A program made the translations under genes and the position numbers. The notes beneath the pieces are model-generated. The model worked only from the letters and a program-made list of their open reading frames with translations. It searched no databases and was not told the origin of the DNA. A DNA stretch of 64,000 bases from Pricia antarctica (GTDB lineage: Bacteria; Bacteroidota; Bacteroidia; Flavobacteriales; Flavobacteriaceae). Positions 43,716 to 52,007 of this stretch are shown here, piece after piece. Location: assembly GCF_900101815.1 (NCBI RefSeq), contig NZ_FNAO01000007.1:1-64000 (forward strand), given 5' to 3'. How positions within the stretch are numbered: position 1 is the first letter of the stretch; each line of letters opens with the position of its first letter.

Positions 43716-44436
43716 GCAACAACAGGTGTATGCGGCAGTAATTTCGGAATACGATGCCCGAATCGGGGAATTGTTCGACACCTTAAAAGTATTGGGAATC
43801 GATGAAAATACCCTGGTTGTTTTCTCTTCTGATAATGGACCGGAAATAACGGGAACTAAAAAAGTTACTGAAGATAATTCCACTGGCCCCGGTTTGGGCA
43901 CCTATTATTCGGTAGGTGAAACAGGGGGACTCAAAGGGCGTAAGCGCTCCCTCTTCGCGGGGGGTGTTCAAATTCCATTTTTAGTGCGTTGGCCCGGTAA
44001 AGTAACCGCTGGAAAGGTCGATAAAACAACGGAATTGGCCAGCGTAGATCTGCTGCCAACTTTTTTGGAACTGGCAAGAACCTCGTTTCCCAAGGATTAC
44101 GAACCCGATGGCGTGAGCATTGCATCTGCCGTTTCAGGGAAGGCCTTTGATCGACAAAAGCCCATCTTTTGGGATTGGCGTTATTCCAGCGATCGACCCC
44201 ATTTTTGGCCAAGTGCGGCCGTGCAGCAAAACAACTGGAAACTGCTGACGAATAATACATCGGGAAGAACCGAACTTTATAATATTGCTTCCGATTGGTC
44301 TGAGCAAAAGGACCTGTCCGCTGAAAACCTGGAAAAACGTAAAGAACTAATGGAAAAGCTCAAAGCCTTTGAAGAGACAATACCCAAAAACCCTCCTGAA
44401 AATTGCTTTGCGGAAATGAGAAAAAACTTGGAATAG
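43711..44436 (+). pseudogene. 5'-truncated sulfatase (C-terminal half) fused to sigma-factor remnant
   Basis: From AAT at 43711 the frame encodes NEQQQVYAAVISEYDARIGE, LVVFSSDNGPEI, GGVQIPFLVRWPGK, SVDLLPTFLELA and RTELYNIASDWSEQKDLSAE, the C-terminal half of an arylsulfatase A-like enzyme. The nucleophile and N-terminal metal sites are missing. Upstream, the same frame runs antiphase through the truncated sigma-factor gene, so the joint at about 43700-43711 is a deletion scar between two genes. It is not functional as a sulfatase. Confidence 0.85.
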
Positions 44437-44613
44437 CAACGGCAAACATACTAAAATTGTTGTTCTAAATAGGTGGTCGAATCAAACAGAATGGGTGTTG
44501 CCACGATACTTTGAACATGCATCGGTTTGGGATTACTTGAAACAAAATAGTCCCTGAATACCCGAAAGCGACATCTGGATTTGACAGAATGATTAACTAA
44601 CGAAAATAATGTA

Positions 44614-46443
44614 ATGATGAAAGTACCAAAACGAACGATGAACAAGTATTGTTTTATACTGCTGGTAGCATTGGCTTTTTTGTTCTCATGTAAAGAAAAA
44701 CAAGAAGAACCCATAAAATCGGAAACAAGGCCAAACATAATTCTGGTGATAACGGATGATCAAGGGTATGGAGACTTGGGCAGCACGGGTAATCCAATTA
44801 TAAAGACCCCAACGATCGACAATTTTTCAAAGGAGGCGGTGGCCCTTACTAACTACCATGTAGGTACTACCTGCGCCCCGACTAGGGCAGGTTTATTGAC
44901 CGGCAGAAATTGTAATAGAAATGGCGTATGGCATACTATTATGGGGGCTTCCATTTTGAATAGGGACGAAATAACGATGGCAGATGTGTTTCACCAGAAC
45001 GGCTACAAAACAGCGATGTTCGGCAAATGGCATTTAGGGGATGAACATCCATTTCACCCCTATGAAAGAGGGTTTGATGAGACTTTTTATCATGGAGGTG
45101 GCGGTGTAGGGCAAACTCCCGACTATTGGAACAATGATTATTTTGGCGATACCTATTTTAGGAACGGCATCCCGGAAAAAACCGAGGGTTATTGTACGGA
45201 TGTCTGGTTTAATGAGGCGCTAAAATTTATAGCCGATAAAAAGGACGAACCCTTCTTTTGTTACCTAAGCCTCAATGCGCCCCACGGACCGTACAATGTG
45301 CCAGAGGAATATTACAGTTTGTATAAGGATGAAACGGCTATAAGTGAAACCCAAAAGCGTTTTTATGGCATGATTACCAATATAGACGACAATTTTTCCA
45401 AACTCCTGAAAAAACTTGATACCTTGGGTATTGCAGAAAATACAATCGTAATATTCACCACCGACAACGGTACGGCGGCAGGCTATAAGGTCGATGATAA
45501 AACTGTTAAAATTGATGGTTATAACGCAGGTATGCGGGGTATAAAAGGCAGTGAATATGATGGAGGGCACAGAGTACCTTTTTTTATTAAATGGCCGGAT
45601 AGGAATATTGGAGGTGGAAAACAACTTTCGAATCTCACAGCGCATGTAGACATGCTGCCAACCCTAGCCGCATTGGCAGACATCGATTTTAAGCCGGTAA
45701 AAACTATGGATGGCAAGGACATCAGCAGCTACTTACTTGGCACGGATGATATTCCGGACAGAATGCTGGTCACCGACACACAGCGCGTGCCCTGGCCTAT
45801 TAAAGGAAAACAAAGTAGCGTAATGGATGGAAACTGGCGACTTGTAAATGGTAAGGAACTTTATAATATAGAAAAGGACCCTGGTGAAGAAATGAATCTG
45901 GCCGACCAAAATTCGGACAGGGTCAATAAAATGAATGCCTTTTACGAAAACTGGTGGACAGATGTTATAAAAGAGACAAAATATTCGGTTATAGATATAG
46001 GAAGTGGCGGAACAGATGTGCTAACCTGTCATGATGCGCATACAACAGATTATTATCCCCCGTGGAACCAAGAATTGATCCGGGAAGGCAAACCAATGAA
46101 ACCGGCACCCTTTTCTGTAAATTTTGTAAAAACAGGAACCTATAAATTTTATTTGGGCAGATGGCCTCGGGAAAGCGAACTTGCTTTGGGCGACGAAGTG
46201 CTTGACGAGATACCGGCCACACCGTATACCGATGGCAGAATCAATGGCAAAGCAATGAATTTTACCAAAGCCCATTTGAAAATAGGAGAAAAGCAGGTAG
46301 AAGTGAACGTGGATAATACCGCCAAGGCTGCAATACTTGAGATGGAGGTTCGCCAAGGGGAAACAGAACTATTGGGATATTTCGATATGACGGACGGTAC
46401 GCCAAGCAACGCTTTTTACATCGATGTAGAATTCGTCGATTAA
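44614..46443 (+). CDS. S1-family sulfatase, lipoprotein
   Basis: A 609-residue sulfatase with lipobox FSC (Cys26); a second possible start is the ATG at 44638. Seen: ITDDQGYGDLGSTGNPIIKTP, nucleophile motif CAPTRAGLLTG with Cys87, FGKWHLGDEHPFHPYERGF, GYCTDVWFNEALKFI, FFCYLSLNAPHGPY, FTTDNGTAAGYK and GGHRVPFFIKWP. A C-terminal accessory segment (about 465-609; PPWNQELIREGKPMKP, LGRWPRESELALGDE) resembles those of the broken copy at 42375 and the sulfatase at 3579. It is the last gene of the sulfatase locus before the mobile-element relics. Confidence 0.92.
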   Translation: MMKVPKRTMNKYCFILLVALAFLFSCKEKQEEPIKSETRPNIILVITDDQGYGDLGSTGNPIIKTPTIDNFSKEAVALTNYHVGTTCAPTRAGLLTGRNCNRNGVWHTIMGASILNRDEITMADVFHQNGYKTAMFGKWHLGDEHPFHPYERGFDETFYHGGGGVGQTPDYWNNDYFGDTYFRNGIPEKTEGYCTDVWFNEALKFIADKKDEPFFCYLSLNAPHGPYNVPEEYYSLYKDETAISETQKRFYGMITNIDDNFSKLLKKLDTLGIAENTIVIFTTDNGTAAGYKVDDKTVKIDGYNAGMRGIKGSEYDGGHRVPFFIKWPDRNIGGGKQLSNLTAHVDMLPTLAALADIDFKPVKTMDGKDISSYLLGTDDIPDRMLVTDTQRVPWPIKGKQSSVMDGNWRLVNGKELYNIEKDPGEEMNLADQNSDRVNKMNAFYENWWTDVIKETKYSVIDIGSGGTDVLTCHDAHTTDYYPPWNQELIREGKPMKPAPFSVNFVKTGTYKFYLGRWPRESELALGDEVLDEIPATPYTDGRINGKAMNFTKAHLKIGEKQVEVNVDNTAKAAILEMEVRQGETELLGYFDMTDGTPSNAFYIDVEFVD

Positions 46444-46542
46444 ACCAATTTAAAATCATTTACAGCAAGACTTCCTCTATGTATTAGAAAAATCGTCAAT
46501 CTTAGGGTCAACTAAAGAAGCAAATGACCATAAATAGTTTGT

Positions 46543-47322
46543 ATGAAAACTAGGATACATTTCGCACCCAATTACTTCTACGACCCAACGCATCCCATTA
46601 CCATTGCGCTCATTGGAGTAGGAGGGACAGGCTCTTTGATGTTGGCAAGGTTGGCACGTATAGATTTTGCATTACGCCAGATAGGACACCCAGGGTTGCA
46701 TTTAGTCGCTTATGATTCCGATGTTGTTGAAAAAAACAATGTTGGCAGACAGTTATATACACTTTGTGATATTGGGGAGTATAAAGGGGTCAATGCCGTC
46801 AATAAGGTAAACGTTGCCTTTGGGCTTCAATGGGATGGTATTCCTATGGATTCGCTCCCTGATGGCGAGGATGTTAGGGCGAACATCATAATTACTTGCG
46901 TAGATAATGCACGATTTAGAACGCTATTGTCAAAATCGCTTCATTTTCCTTTCAAAGGTTCTGAATATCAAACCATGTTCTATTGGTTGGATATTGGAAA
47001 CAGTAGGGATACAGGGCAGTTCGTTTTGGGAACGTTGTTCAAGGAAGAAAGAAACATTGATGGGGAGGATTTTGAATTGGTGGACAACTTGAAAAACATT
47101 ATCGACTTTTTCCCCGATCTGGATGCGCAAGATACACCTATTCTGCAGGGAGCGGGATGTGCTTACTCCGATAAGTTGAACGAGCAATCATTGTTTATTA
47201 ACGATGTGTTGGTTGCCCATGCTTCTGATTGTTTGTTTCGGTTGCTTTACCATAAACTAATCAAAAAACATGGCGCATTTGTGAATTTGGAATCGGGTAA
47301 AGTAAGCTCTATCAGTATTTGA
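46543..47322 (+). CDS. PRTRC system ThiF family protein
   Basis: A 259-residue ThiF/MoeB-fold protein. Seen: a nucleotide-binding loop IALIGVGGTGSLMLARLARI near residues 22-41, YDSDVVEKNNVGRQLY with the Arg typical of E1-like adenylation enzymes, and ITCVDNARFRTLL. The pattern matches the ThiF component of PRTRC (ParB-related, ThiF-related cassette) systems, found on plasmids and integrated elements of Bacteroidota. The usual companions (ParB-like PRTRC protein, proteins B, C, E, F) are absent, so it is an orphan remnant though its frame is intact. It sits between the last sulfatase and a degenerate gene beside tRNA-Met. Confidence 0.8.
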   Translation: MKTRIHFAPNYFYDPTHPITIALIGVGGTGSLMLARLARIDFALRQIGHPGLHLVAYDSDVVEKNNVGRQLYTLCDIGEYKGVNAVNKVNVAFGLQWDGIPMDSLPDGEDVRANIIITCVDNARFRTLLSKSLHFPFKGSEYQTMFYWLDIGNSRDTGQFVLGTLFKEERNIDGEDFELVDNLKNIIDFFPDLDAQDTPILQGAGCAYSDKLNEQSLFINDVLVAHASDCLFRLLYHKLIKKHGAFVNLESGKVSSISI

Positions 47323-47351
47323 GTTTCAAGATAAAAGTTAAGGGAATAAAA

Positions 47352-48006
47352 TAGAATTCGATTATGGAAAGACTAAACTACAAGGGTATAAAATTGAAAT
47401 AGAACGGGAAGATTACCCTCAAAACCTGTTAAATGATTGGGACGGCCACGTATTATTTTGTCTACATCATAGACGATATGATTTGCAAAACGACACCGAT
47501 TTCGATACCGATGAATTTGAGCATTGGAATGTGGTGAAAGAAGCGATTGAAGATGAATAGAGTCCATTGGTACTATTGCCGGTCTATTTGTACGATCATG
47601 TCGGTATAACCATTAAATCCAGTCCATTCGGTTGTCGGTGGGATAGCGGTCAAATCGGATTTGCTTTTATAGATAGACCGACAATGAAACAATGGGGCTT
47701 AAATGAAGGCGACAAAACTGCCGACGAATTGGAAGAAATAGTTGTAGGTAATGTTCAATTGTACGATGACTATCAAAGGGGCAATGTTTTCGGATATACC
47801 ATAACGACACACATGGGAACATTTTGGATAGTTGTTGTGGTTATTATGGTGATTTGGGCAAAATGGATATGGTCGAGGAAGCCAAATCTATTATCGATAA
47901 TGAAATAAAACAAAAGGCAATGGAACACATTTTAAGAGTAAAGAAGTGGATAAGGTCACAAGTTCCTTTTATTTATAGGGAATCATTCAGGCAAATTCAA
48001 TCATAA
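47352..48006 (+). pseudogene. Degenerate plasmid/phage-type conserved protein (nonsense and frameshift)
   Basis: Reconstructed product: EFDYGKTKLQGYKIEIERED, DWDGHVLFCLHHRRYDLQND, KEAIEDE followed by an in-frame TAG (47558-47560), then VLLPVYLYDHVGITIKSSPF, RWDSGQIGFAFIDRPTMKQW, DDYQRGNVFGYTI. After a frameshift near 47825 it continues as DSCCGYYGDLGKMDMVEEAK to a stop at 48006. To my knowledge this order (HRRYDL, LPVYxYDHxGIT, CRWDSGQ, DSCxGxYG) is that of a family common on plasmids and phages, function unknown. Two lesions make it a pseudogene. With the ThiF gene it marks a decayed mobile element. Confidence 0.72.
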
Positions 48007-48166
48007 ATTTTAATTCCAATAGTGAGGTAGATATAAATGAAAAGATAGGTCGGTGGGAAAATGTCCCTGATTTCTGCTTTAACCAAGGTAGTCTTACAAT
48101 TTTTTAAGCAAAGTTGGATTGATAAGGAAAACTACATAATGTTTTACCTATGTTTTACCTACGAAT

Positions 48167-48197
48167 AAAAAAAGGCCTCCAATTTCTTGAAGGCCCC
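48167..48197 (-). terminator. Terminator downstream of tRNA-Met
   Basis: On the minus strand, GGCCTTCAAGAAATTGGAGGCC forms a stem with one mismatch and is followed directly by a run of seven T. It lies just after the tRNA 3' end, so it ends the tRNA transcript. Confidence 0.7.
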
Positions 48198-48205
48198 GTA
48201 TTTAA

Positions 48206-48282
48206 TGGTAGCGTGAGGGGGACTTGAACCCCCGGCCTCCGGGTTATGAATCCGACGCTCTAACCAGCTGAGCTACCACGCC
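48206..48282 (-). tRNA. tRNA-Met (anticodon CAT)
   Basis: A 77-nt cloverleaf on the minus strand: acceptor GGCGTGG pairing with TCACGCT (two G-U pairs), D-arm GCTC-AGCTGGTTA-GAGC, anticodon loop TTCATAA, T-arm GGGGG-TTCAAGT-CCCCC, discriminator A and an encoded CCA. The lack of initiator features at the first base pair suggests the elongator type. Its 3' end points toward the mobile-element relics at 46.5-48.0 kb, the usual arrangement at integration sites in tRNA genes. Confidence 0.95.
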
Positions 48283-48303
48283 ATCGCGTTTTTAAAACGG
48301 CTG

Positions 48304-48334
48304 CAAATATAGAATTTAATTTTCGCTTCTTCAA
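48304..48334 (-). promoter_or_regulatory. Promoter of tRNA-Met
   Basis: On the minus strand, TTG (48334-48332), a 20-base spacer, then TATATTTG (48311-48304) fit the Bacteroidota consensus TTG-N(17-23)-TAnnTTTG. The predicted start is about 15 bases before the mature tRNA. Confidence 0.65.
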
Positions 48335-48417
48335 AAATCCTTTCCTAAAAAGATTCTTTCGCTTTTGTTTTTTTATCATGGGGAAATCTATATATTGCCC
48401 GAAAGAAAATATCCCAA

Positions 48418-48801
48418 ATGGACGATAAAATAAAATTTCAACTTGAATTCGTAATACAGTCATCACCGCAGTTACTATATCAGTATTTATCTACCCCATC
48501 TGGACTTTCAGAATGGTTCGCCGATAACGTGAACTCCCGTGGCGAAAAGTTTACGTTTATTTGGGACGGTTCTGAAGAAGAAGCAAAATTGCTGAAGCGC
48601 AAGAGCGATGAATTTGTAAAGTTCGCTTGGGAAGAATCTGAAGATGGTTCTTTCTTTGAAATGAAAATTATCGTTGACGAAATTACCAAAGACGTATCCC
48701 TTTTTATCACCGATTTCGCGGACGAAGACGAGGTAGAGGAATCGAAAATGTTATGGACCAACCAGGTTTCGGATCTGAAGCAGGTGTTAGGGTCGAAATG
48801 A
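48418..48801 (+). CDS. START-like (SRPBCC) domain protein
   Basis: A 127-residue cytoplasmic protein of the START-like/AHSA1-type helix-grip fold, common in Flavobacteriaceae. Seen: FQLEFVIQSSPQLLYQYLST, SGLSEWFADNVNSRGEKFTF and WDGSEEEAKLLKRKSDEFVK. Acidic residues are abundant toward the C-terminus (DFADEDEVEESK). The function is not known. It is the first gene on the core-genome side of the tRNA and is divergent from it. Confidence 0.8.
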   Translation: MDDKIKFQLEFVIQSSPQLLYQYLSTPSGLSEWFADNVNSRGEKFTFIWDGSEEEAKLLKRKSDEFVKFAWEESEDGSFFEMKIIVDEITKDVSLFITDFADEDEVEESKMLWTNQVSDLKQVLGSK

Positions 48802-48930
48802 TGGGTTGTATTCGAAGTCCCGATTTTACGTATCTCGATCGGTTACCACCTTATATTTTCAGTTTTCAAAAAGTGTAGGGGTATATGAGTTCCTCAAAAG
48901 CACGGTTTTCCAATTATGACTTTTGCCTAC

Positions 48931-49000
48931 TGATTACGTCTTAACTGAATACCTCTTAACTGATTACTTCTTAACTGATTACATCCTACTGACTGCTACC
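48931..49000. repeat. 15-bp tandem minisatellite before the aminotransferase gene
   Basis: Successive units TGATTACGTCTTAAC (48931), TGAATACCTCTTAAC (48946), TGATTACTTCTTAAC (48961), then TGATTACATCCTAC (48976) and a degenerate TGACTGCTACC. The array ends two bases before the ATG at 49003. Its unit number could change by slippage and alter spacing of expression signals. Confidence 0.85.
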
Positions 49001-49002
49001 TT

Positions 49003-49848
49003 ATGGTCAATTTCAACGGGGAGCTTCTCCCCACTACCGAAACATTTTTAGACCACCAAAATCGGGGATTACGCTATGGCGATTCGCTTTTCGAATCGAT
49101 GCGGGCGGTCAGTGGAAAGTTATTTTTCTGGGAAGACCACTACCTTCGCCTGATGGCTTCGATGCGCATGCTACGTATGGAAATTCCGATGGATTTTACC
49201 ATGGAATTTCTCGAAGAAAATATTCTTGGGGTCATCCTTGCCAATGATTTGGACCAAAGTGCGGCCCGCATCCGCCTTACTGTCTTCAGAAGTGATGGTG
49301 GACTTTATCTACCCGAAACTAATGTGATATCCTATATCATCGAGGCCAAAGCCTTACAAAATCCTTTTTATGTTTTAGAGGATAATCGCTACGAGGTAGA
49401 ACTTTTCAAAGATTTTTACGTGAATCCCGATATGCTATCCACCTTAAAAACCAATAATAAGATTATCAATGTGGTCGGTAGTATCTTCGCACAAGAAAAC
49501 GATTACGATAACTGTTTGCTAATCAATACAAATAAACAGGTGGTCGAAGCCTTGAACGGCAACCTCTTTTTGGTCAAAGGGAACACTGTAAAAACCGCTC
49601 CATTGAAAGATGGCTGCCTAAACGGAATCATCCGTAAAAAATTGATGGAAATAATTAACAAATTGGAAGGTTATGAACTAGAGGAAAACTCCATTTCGCC
49701 CTTCGAACTCCAAAAGGCTGACGAGCTTTTCATTACGAATAGTATTATCGGAATTCGGCCCATTACAAAATATCGCAAAAAGGAATTCGGTAATGTGACC
49801 GCAAAGAATTTGTTGGGTAAGCTGAACGCGGTGGCACGGTTGGGGTAA
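49003..49848 (+). CDS. Class IV aminotransferase (branched-chain aminotransferase/aminodeoxychorismate lyase-like)
   Basis: A 281-residue PLP fold-type IV enzyme. Seen: FNGELLPTTETFLDHQNRGL and RYGDSLFESMRAVSGKLFFW at the N-terminus, DMLSTLKTNNKIINVV with the likely PLP lysine near residue 150, VVEALNGNLFLVKGNTVKT and GCLNGIIRKKL, and a C-terminal ADELFITNSIIGIRPI. It could be a branched-chain or D-amino-acid transaminase or aminodeoxychorismate lyase (PabC), in the cytoplasm. Start is the ATG right after a minisatellite. It is convergent with yqgE (4-bp gap). Confidence 0.85.
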   Translation: MVNFNGELLPTTETFLDHQNRGLRYGDSLFESMRAVSGKLFFWEDHYLRLMASMRMLRMEIPMDFTMEFLEENILGVILANDLDQSAARIRLTVFRSDGGLYLPETNVISYIIEAKALQNPFYVLEDNRYEVELFKDFYVNPDMLSTLKTNNKIINVVGSIFAQENDYDNCLLINTNKQVVEALNGNLFLVKGNTVKTAPLKDGCLNGIIRKKLMEIINKLEGYELEENSISPFELQKADELFITNSIIGIRPITKYRKKEFGNVTAKNLLGKLNAVARLG

Positions 49849-49852
49849 AAAT

Positions 49853-50413
49853 TCAGTTCAAATTCGGATTTTCAGGAGCATTCGACCAAAGCAGATAATT
49901 ACCCCCAAGCTCCATCATCTTTTCTTTCCAAAAGGCATCTGAAGATTTATGGATGATGGCGCTTTCGTAATCGTTTTTGACCACGACCCACGATTTTGAC
50001 AAAAGTTCTTGATCTAATTGCAACGATGACCAACCTGAGTATCCCAAAAAGAATCGGATATCCCCTTCGGATATAATCCCTTTATTGATAAGGTCTATAA
50101 GGTTTTCAAAATCGCCGCCCCAATAGATACCATCGGATATTTCAATACTGTTGGATATCAAATCCGGCACTTTATGGATAAAGTATAGATTGTCTTGCTC
50201 CACGGGACCGCCATTGTACACTTGAAAGGGAATTTCGATTTCGGTAACCAGATCGTTGATATGGTAGTCCAACGGCTTGTTTAAGATAAAGCCTACCGAA
50301 CCCTCATCGCTGTGTTCGGCCAATAGTACGACCGAACGGTTGAACGATACATCGCCTGTCAAGGTGGGCTCAGCAATGAGCAGTTTGCCCTTTTGTGGTT
50401 TTAGGTCGACCAT
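49853..50413 (-). CDS. YqgE/AlgH family protein (UPF0301)
   Basis: A 186-residue member of the YqgE/AlgH family. Seen: KPQKGKLLIAEPTLTGDVSF, NRSVVLLAEHSDEGSVGFIL, NKPL, and YNGGPVEQDNLYFIHKVPD, followed by FFLGYSGWSSLQLDQELLSK. Length is usual. Function is poorly defined. It is downstream of the HU gene on the same strand but separated from it by a strong terminator. Confidence 0.92.
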   Translation of the reverse strand: MVDLKPQKGKLLIAEPTLTGDVSFNRSVVLLAEHSDEGSVGFILNKPLDYHINDLVTEIEIPFQVYNGGPVEQDNLYFIHKVPDLISNSIEISDGIYWGGDFENLIDLINKGIISEGDIRFFLGYSGWSSLQLDQELLSKSWVVVKNDYESAIIHKSSDAFWKEKMMELGGNYLLWSNAPENPNLN

Positions 50414-50478
50414 GGTTTTTCGGACTTCATAGCTCTAAAATAAGACAATTCCTATAAATACCAATTACCTTTTAAAAA

Positions 50479-50506
50479 AAAGCATCCCGCAATTGCGGGA
50501 TGCTTT
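50479..50506 (-). terminator. Rho-independent terminator of the HU gene
   Basis: A perfect 28-base palindrome, AAAGCATCCCGCAA and its complement, followed on the minus strand by a T-run. It lies 22 bases past the HU stop codon. Confidence 0.9.
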
Positions 50507-50527
50507 CTAAATATAATATGATACCTA

Positions 50528-50800
50528 CTAGTTTACCGAACTTGCCAAATCAGAACCTGCTTTGAACTTTACTACGTTCTTTGCTGCGATCTGAATCGTT
50601 TTTCCTGTAGAAGGGTTTCTGCCTTCCCTTGCGTTTCTTTTAGATACGGACCATGATCCGAAACCTACCAACGATACGCGGTTTCCTTTTTTAAGAGATC
50701 CTTCAACGTTGCCCAAGAAAGACTCCAATGCTTTTTTTGCTGCGGCTTTTGTGATGCCTGCATCTGATGCCATAGCATCGATTAATTCTGTTTTGTTCAT
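50528..50800 (-). CDS. HU family DNA-binding protein
   Basis: A 90-residue histone-like HU protein. The start is set at 50800 (MNKTELIDAMASDAGITKAA); the open frame extends upstream into the promoter and is not coding there. Seen: helix AKKALESFLGNVEGSLKKGN, the strand RVSLVGFGSWSVSKRNAREG and the DNA-arm GRNPSTGKTIQIAAKNVVKF, all canonical. It binds and bends DNA as a dimer. It has its own promoter and terminator, as is usual for a highly expressed gene. Confidence 0.95.
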   Translation of the reverse strand: MNKTELIDAMASDAGITKAAAKKALESFLGNVEGSLKKGNRVSLVGFGSWSVSKRNAREGRNPSTGKTIQIAAKNVVKFKAGSDLASSVN

Positions 50801-50844
50801 AGTAAATAAATTAAAAGTTGTTAAAAATGCGTTTAAACGTTCAA

Positions 50845-50874
50845 CAAATTTATACGGATTTGCCGTCAACGCAA
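50845..50874 (-). promoter_or_regulatory. Promoter of the HU gene
   Basis: On the minus strand, TTG (50874-50872), 19 bases, then TAAATTTG (50852-50845), an excellent match to the flavobacterial consensus. The expected leader is about 38 nt. This also supports the start codon at 50800. Confidence 0.75.
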
Positions 50875-50975
50875 GTAAAATAGGGGTAAATCCCTGTTTT
50901 TGTTGATAACTCGGGTTGTTTGTTAATAAAGTAAGGCTTTTTTTACGATTCTTGCAGCCCAATGGTAGCGGGGCT

Positions 50976-51923
50976 TTAGGTCACAATGGCATTTTCTTTG
51001 AAATTGAAGCCATTCAACAGGTCTTGTGTTTTCATCTTTCGTTTACCCGGTAATTGGATTTCAAGAAGATGTATAAACCCATTTTCGACGGCAACTTTCA
51101 GCATTTTGTTGTCGATCAGAACCTTACCTATGTGTTCATGATGGGTTATTTTTTCTTTGGACGCCTCATAAATTTTCAAGGCAATTTTTTCGTCGCAGTT
51201 GACCAAGGTAGTCCATGCTGTAGGATAGGGGCTTAGTCCCCTTATCTTATTATGGATGGCTTCCAGGGAATCCGACCAATCGATCTCGCAGGTTTCCCGA
51301 TGTATTTTATGGGCTATTTTCAGGGAGGATGTATTTTTTTGCATTTCGGTTCTTACCGAACCCTTTTCAATCTGTTGTACGGTTTTAACTACAAGACTGG
51401 CGCCCATATGCATCAAACGATCGTGTAAGGTGCCGGCGGTATCGTTTTCTGCTATCGCTGTTTTTTCCTGAAGGATGATTTCCCCGGTGTCAATCTTATC
51501 GTCGATAAAAAAGGTCGTCGCACCGGTTTCCGTTTCCCCATTGATAATGGACCAATTGATGGGTGCCGCGCCCCTATAGTCGGGCAATAGGGACGCATGA
51601 AGGTTGAAAGTACCGTATTCGGGCATGGCCCAAACCGCCTTCGGCAGCATCCGGAAGGCCACCACAATCTGAAGATTAGCGTTCAAAGCCTTTAATTCGG
51701 ACAGAAAATCCTCGTTTTTCAGGTTGGTAGGCTGCAGCACGGTAAGACCTTTGGATATCGCATATTTTTTAACATCGGATTCCTGTAATTGTCTACCCCT
51801 TCCCGCAGGTCTGTCAGGGGCGGTTATAACGCCAACGACCTTGTAGCCTTCGTCCCGTATTTTGGCTAGGGTAGCCGTAGCAAACTCGGGCGTGCCCATG
51901 AAGATAATTCGTAAATCGCGCAT
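50976..51923 (-). CDS. fmt: Methionyl-tRNA formyltransferase
   Basis: A 315-residue enzyme that formylates initiator Met-tRNA. Seen: RIIFMGTPEFATATLAKI at the start, the folate/active-site segment FNLHASLLPDYRGAAPINWS with Asn, His and the downstream Asp (TFFIDDKIDTGEI), and the C-terminal domain RGLSPYPTAWTTL. Length is typical. It lies 84 bp after the recQ stop on the same strand. Confidence 0.97.
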   Translation of the reverse strand: MRDLRIIFMGTPEFATATLAKIRDEGYKVVGVITAPDRPAGRGRQLQESDVKKYAISKGLTVLQPTNLKNEDFLSELKALNANLQIVVAFRMLPKAVWAMPEYGTFNLHASLLPDYRGAAPINWSIINGETETGATTFFIDDKIDTGEIILQEKTAIAENDTAGTLHDRLMHMGASLVVKTVQQIEKGSVRTEMQKNTSSLKIAHKIHRETCEIDWSDSLEAIHNKIRGLSPYPTAWTTLVNCDEKIALKIYEASKEKITHHEHIGKVLIDNKMLKVAVENGFIHLLEIQLPGKRKMKTQDLLNGFNFKENAIVT

Positions 51924-52007
51924 TTGGACTGATGGTTTAGTATTGATTATAAAAATAGTGATCGTTATTTCTGTAGAGGATTAAACCTCGAGTGCCTGGC
52001 ACCTTGG

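Noticed and set aside
1-48000. SusC/SusD-like transporter pair
   Set aside because: Expected in such a locus but no TonB-dependent receptor or SusD-like protein appears in any frame of the window.
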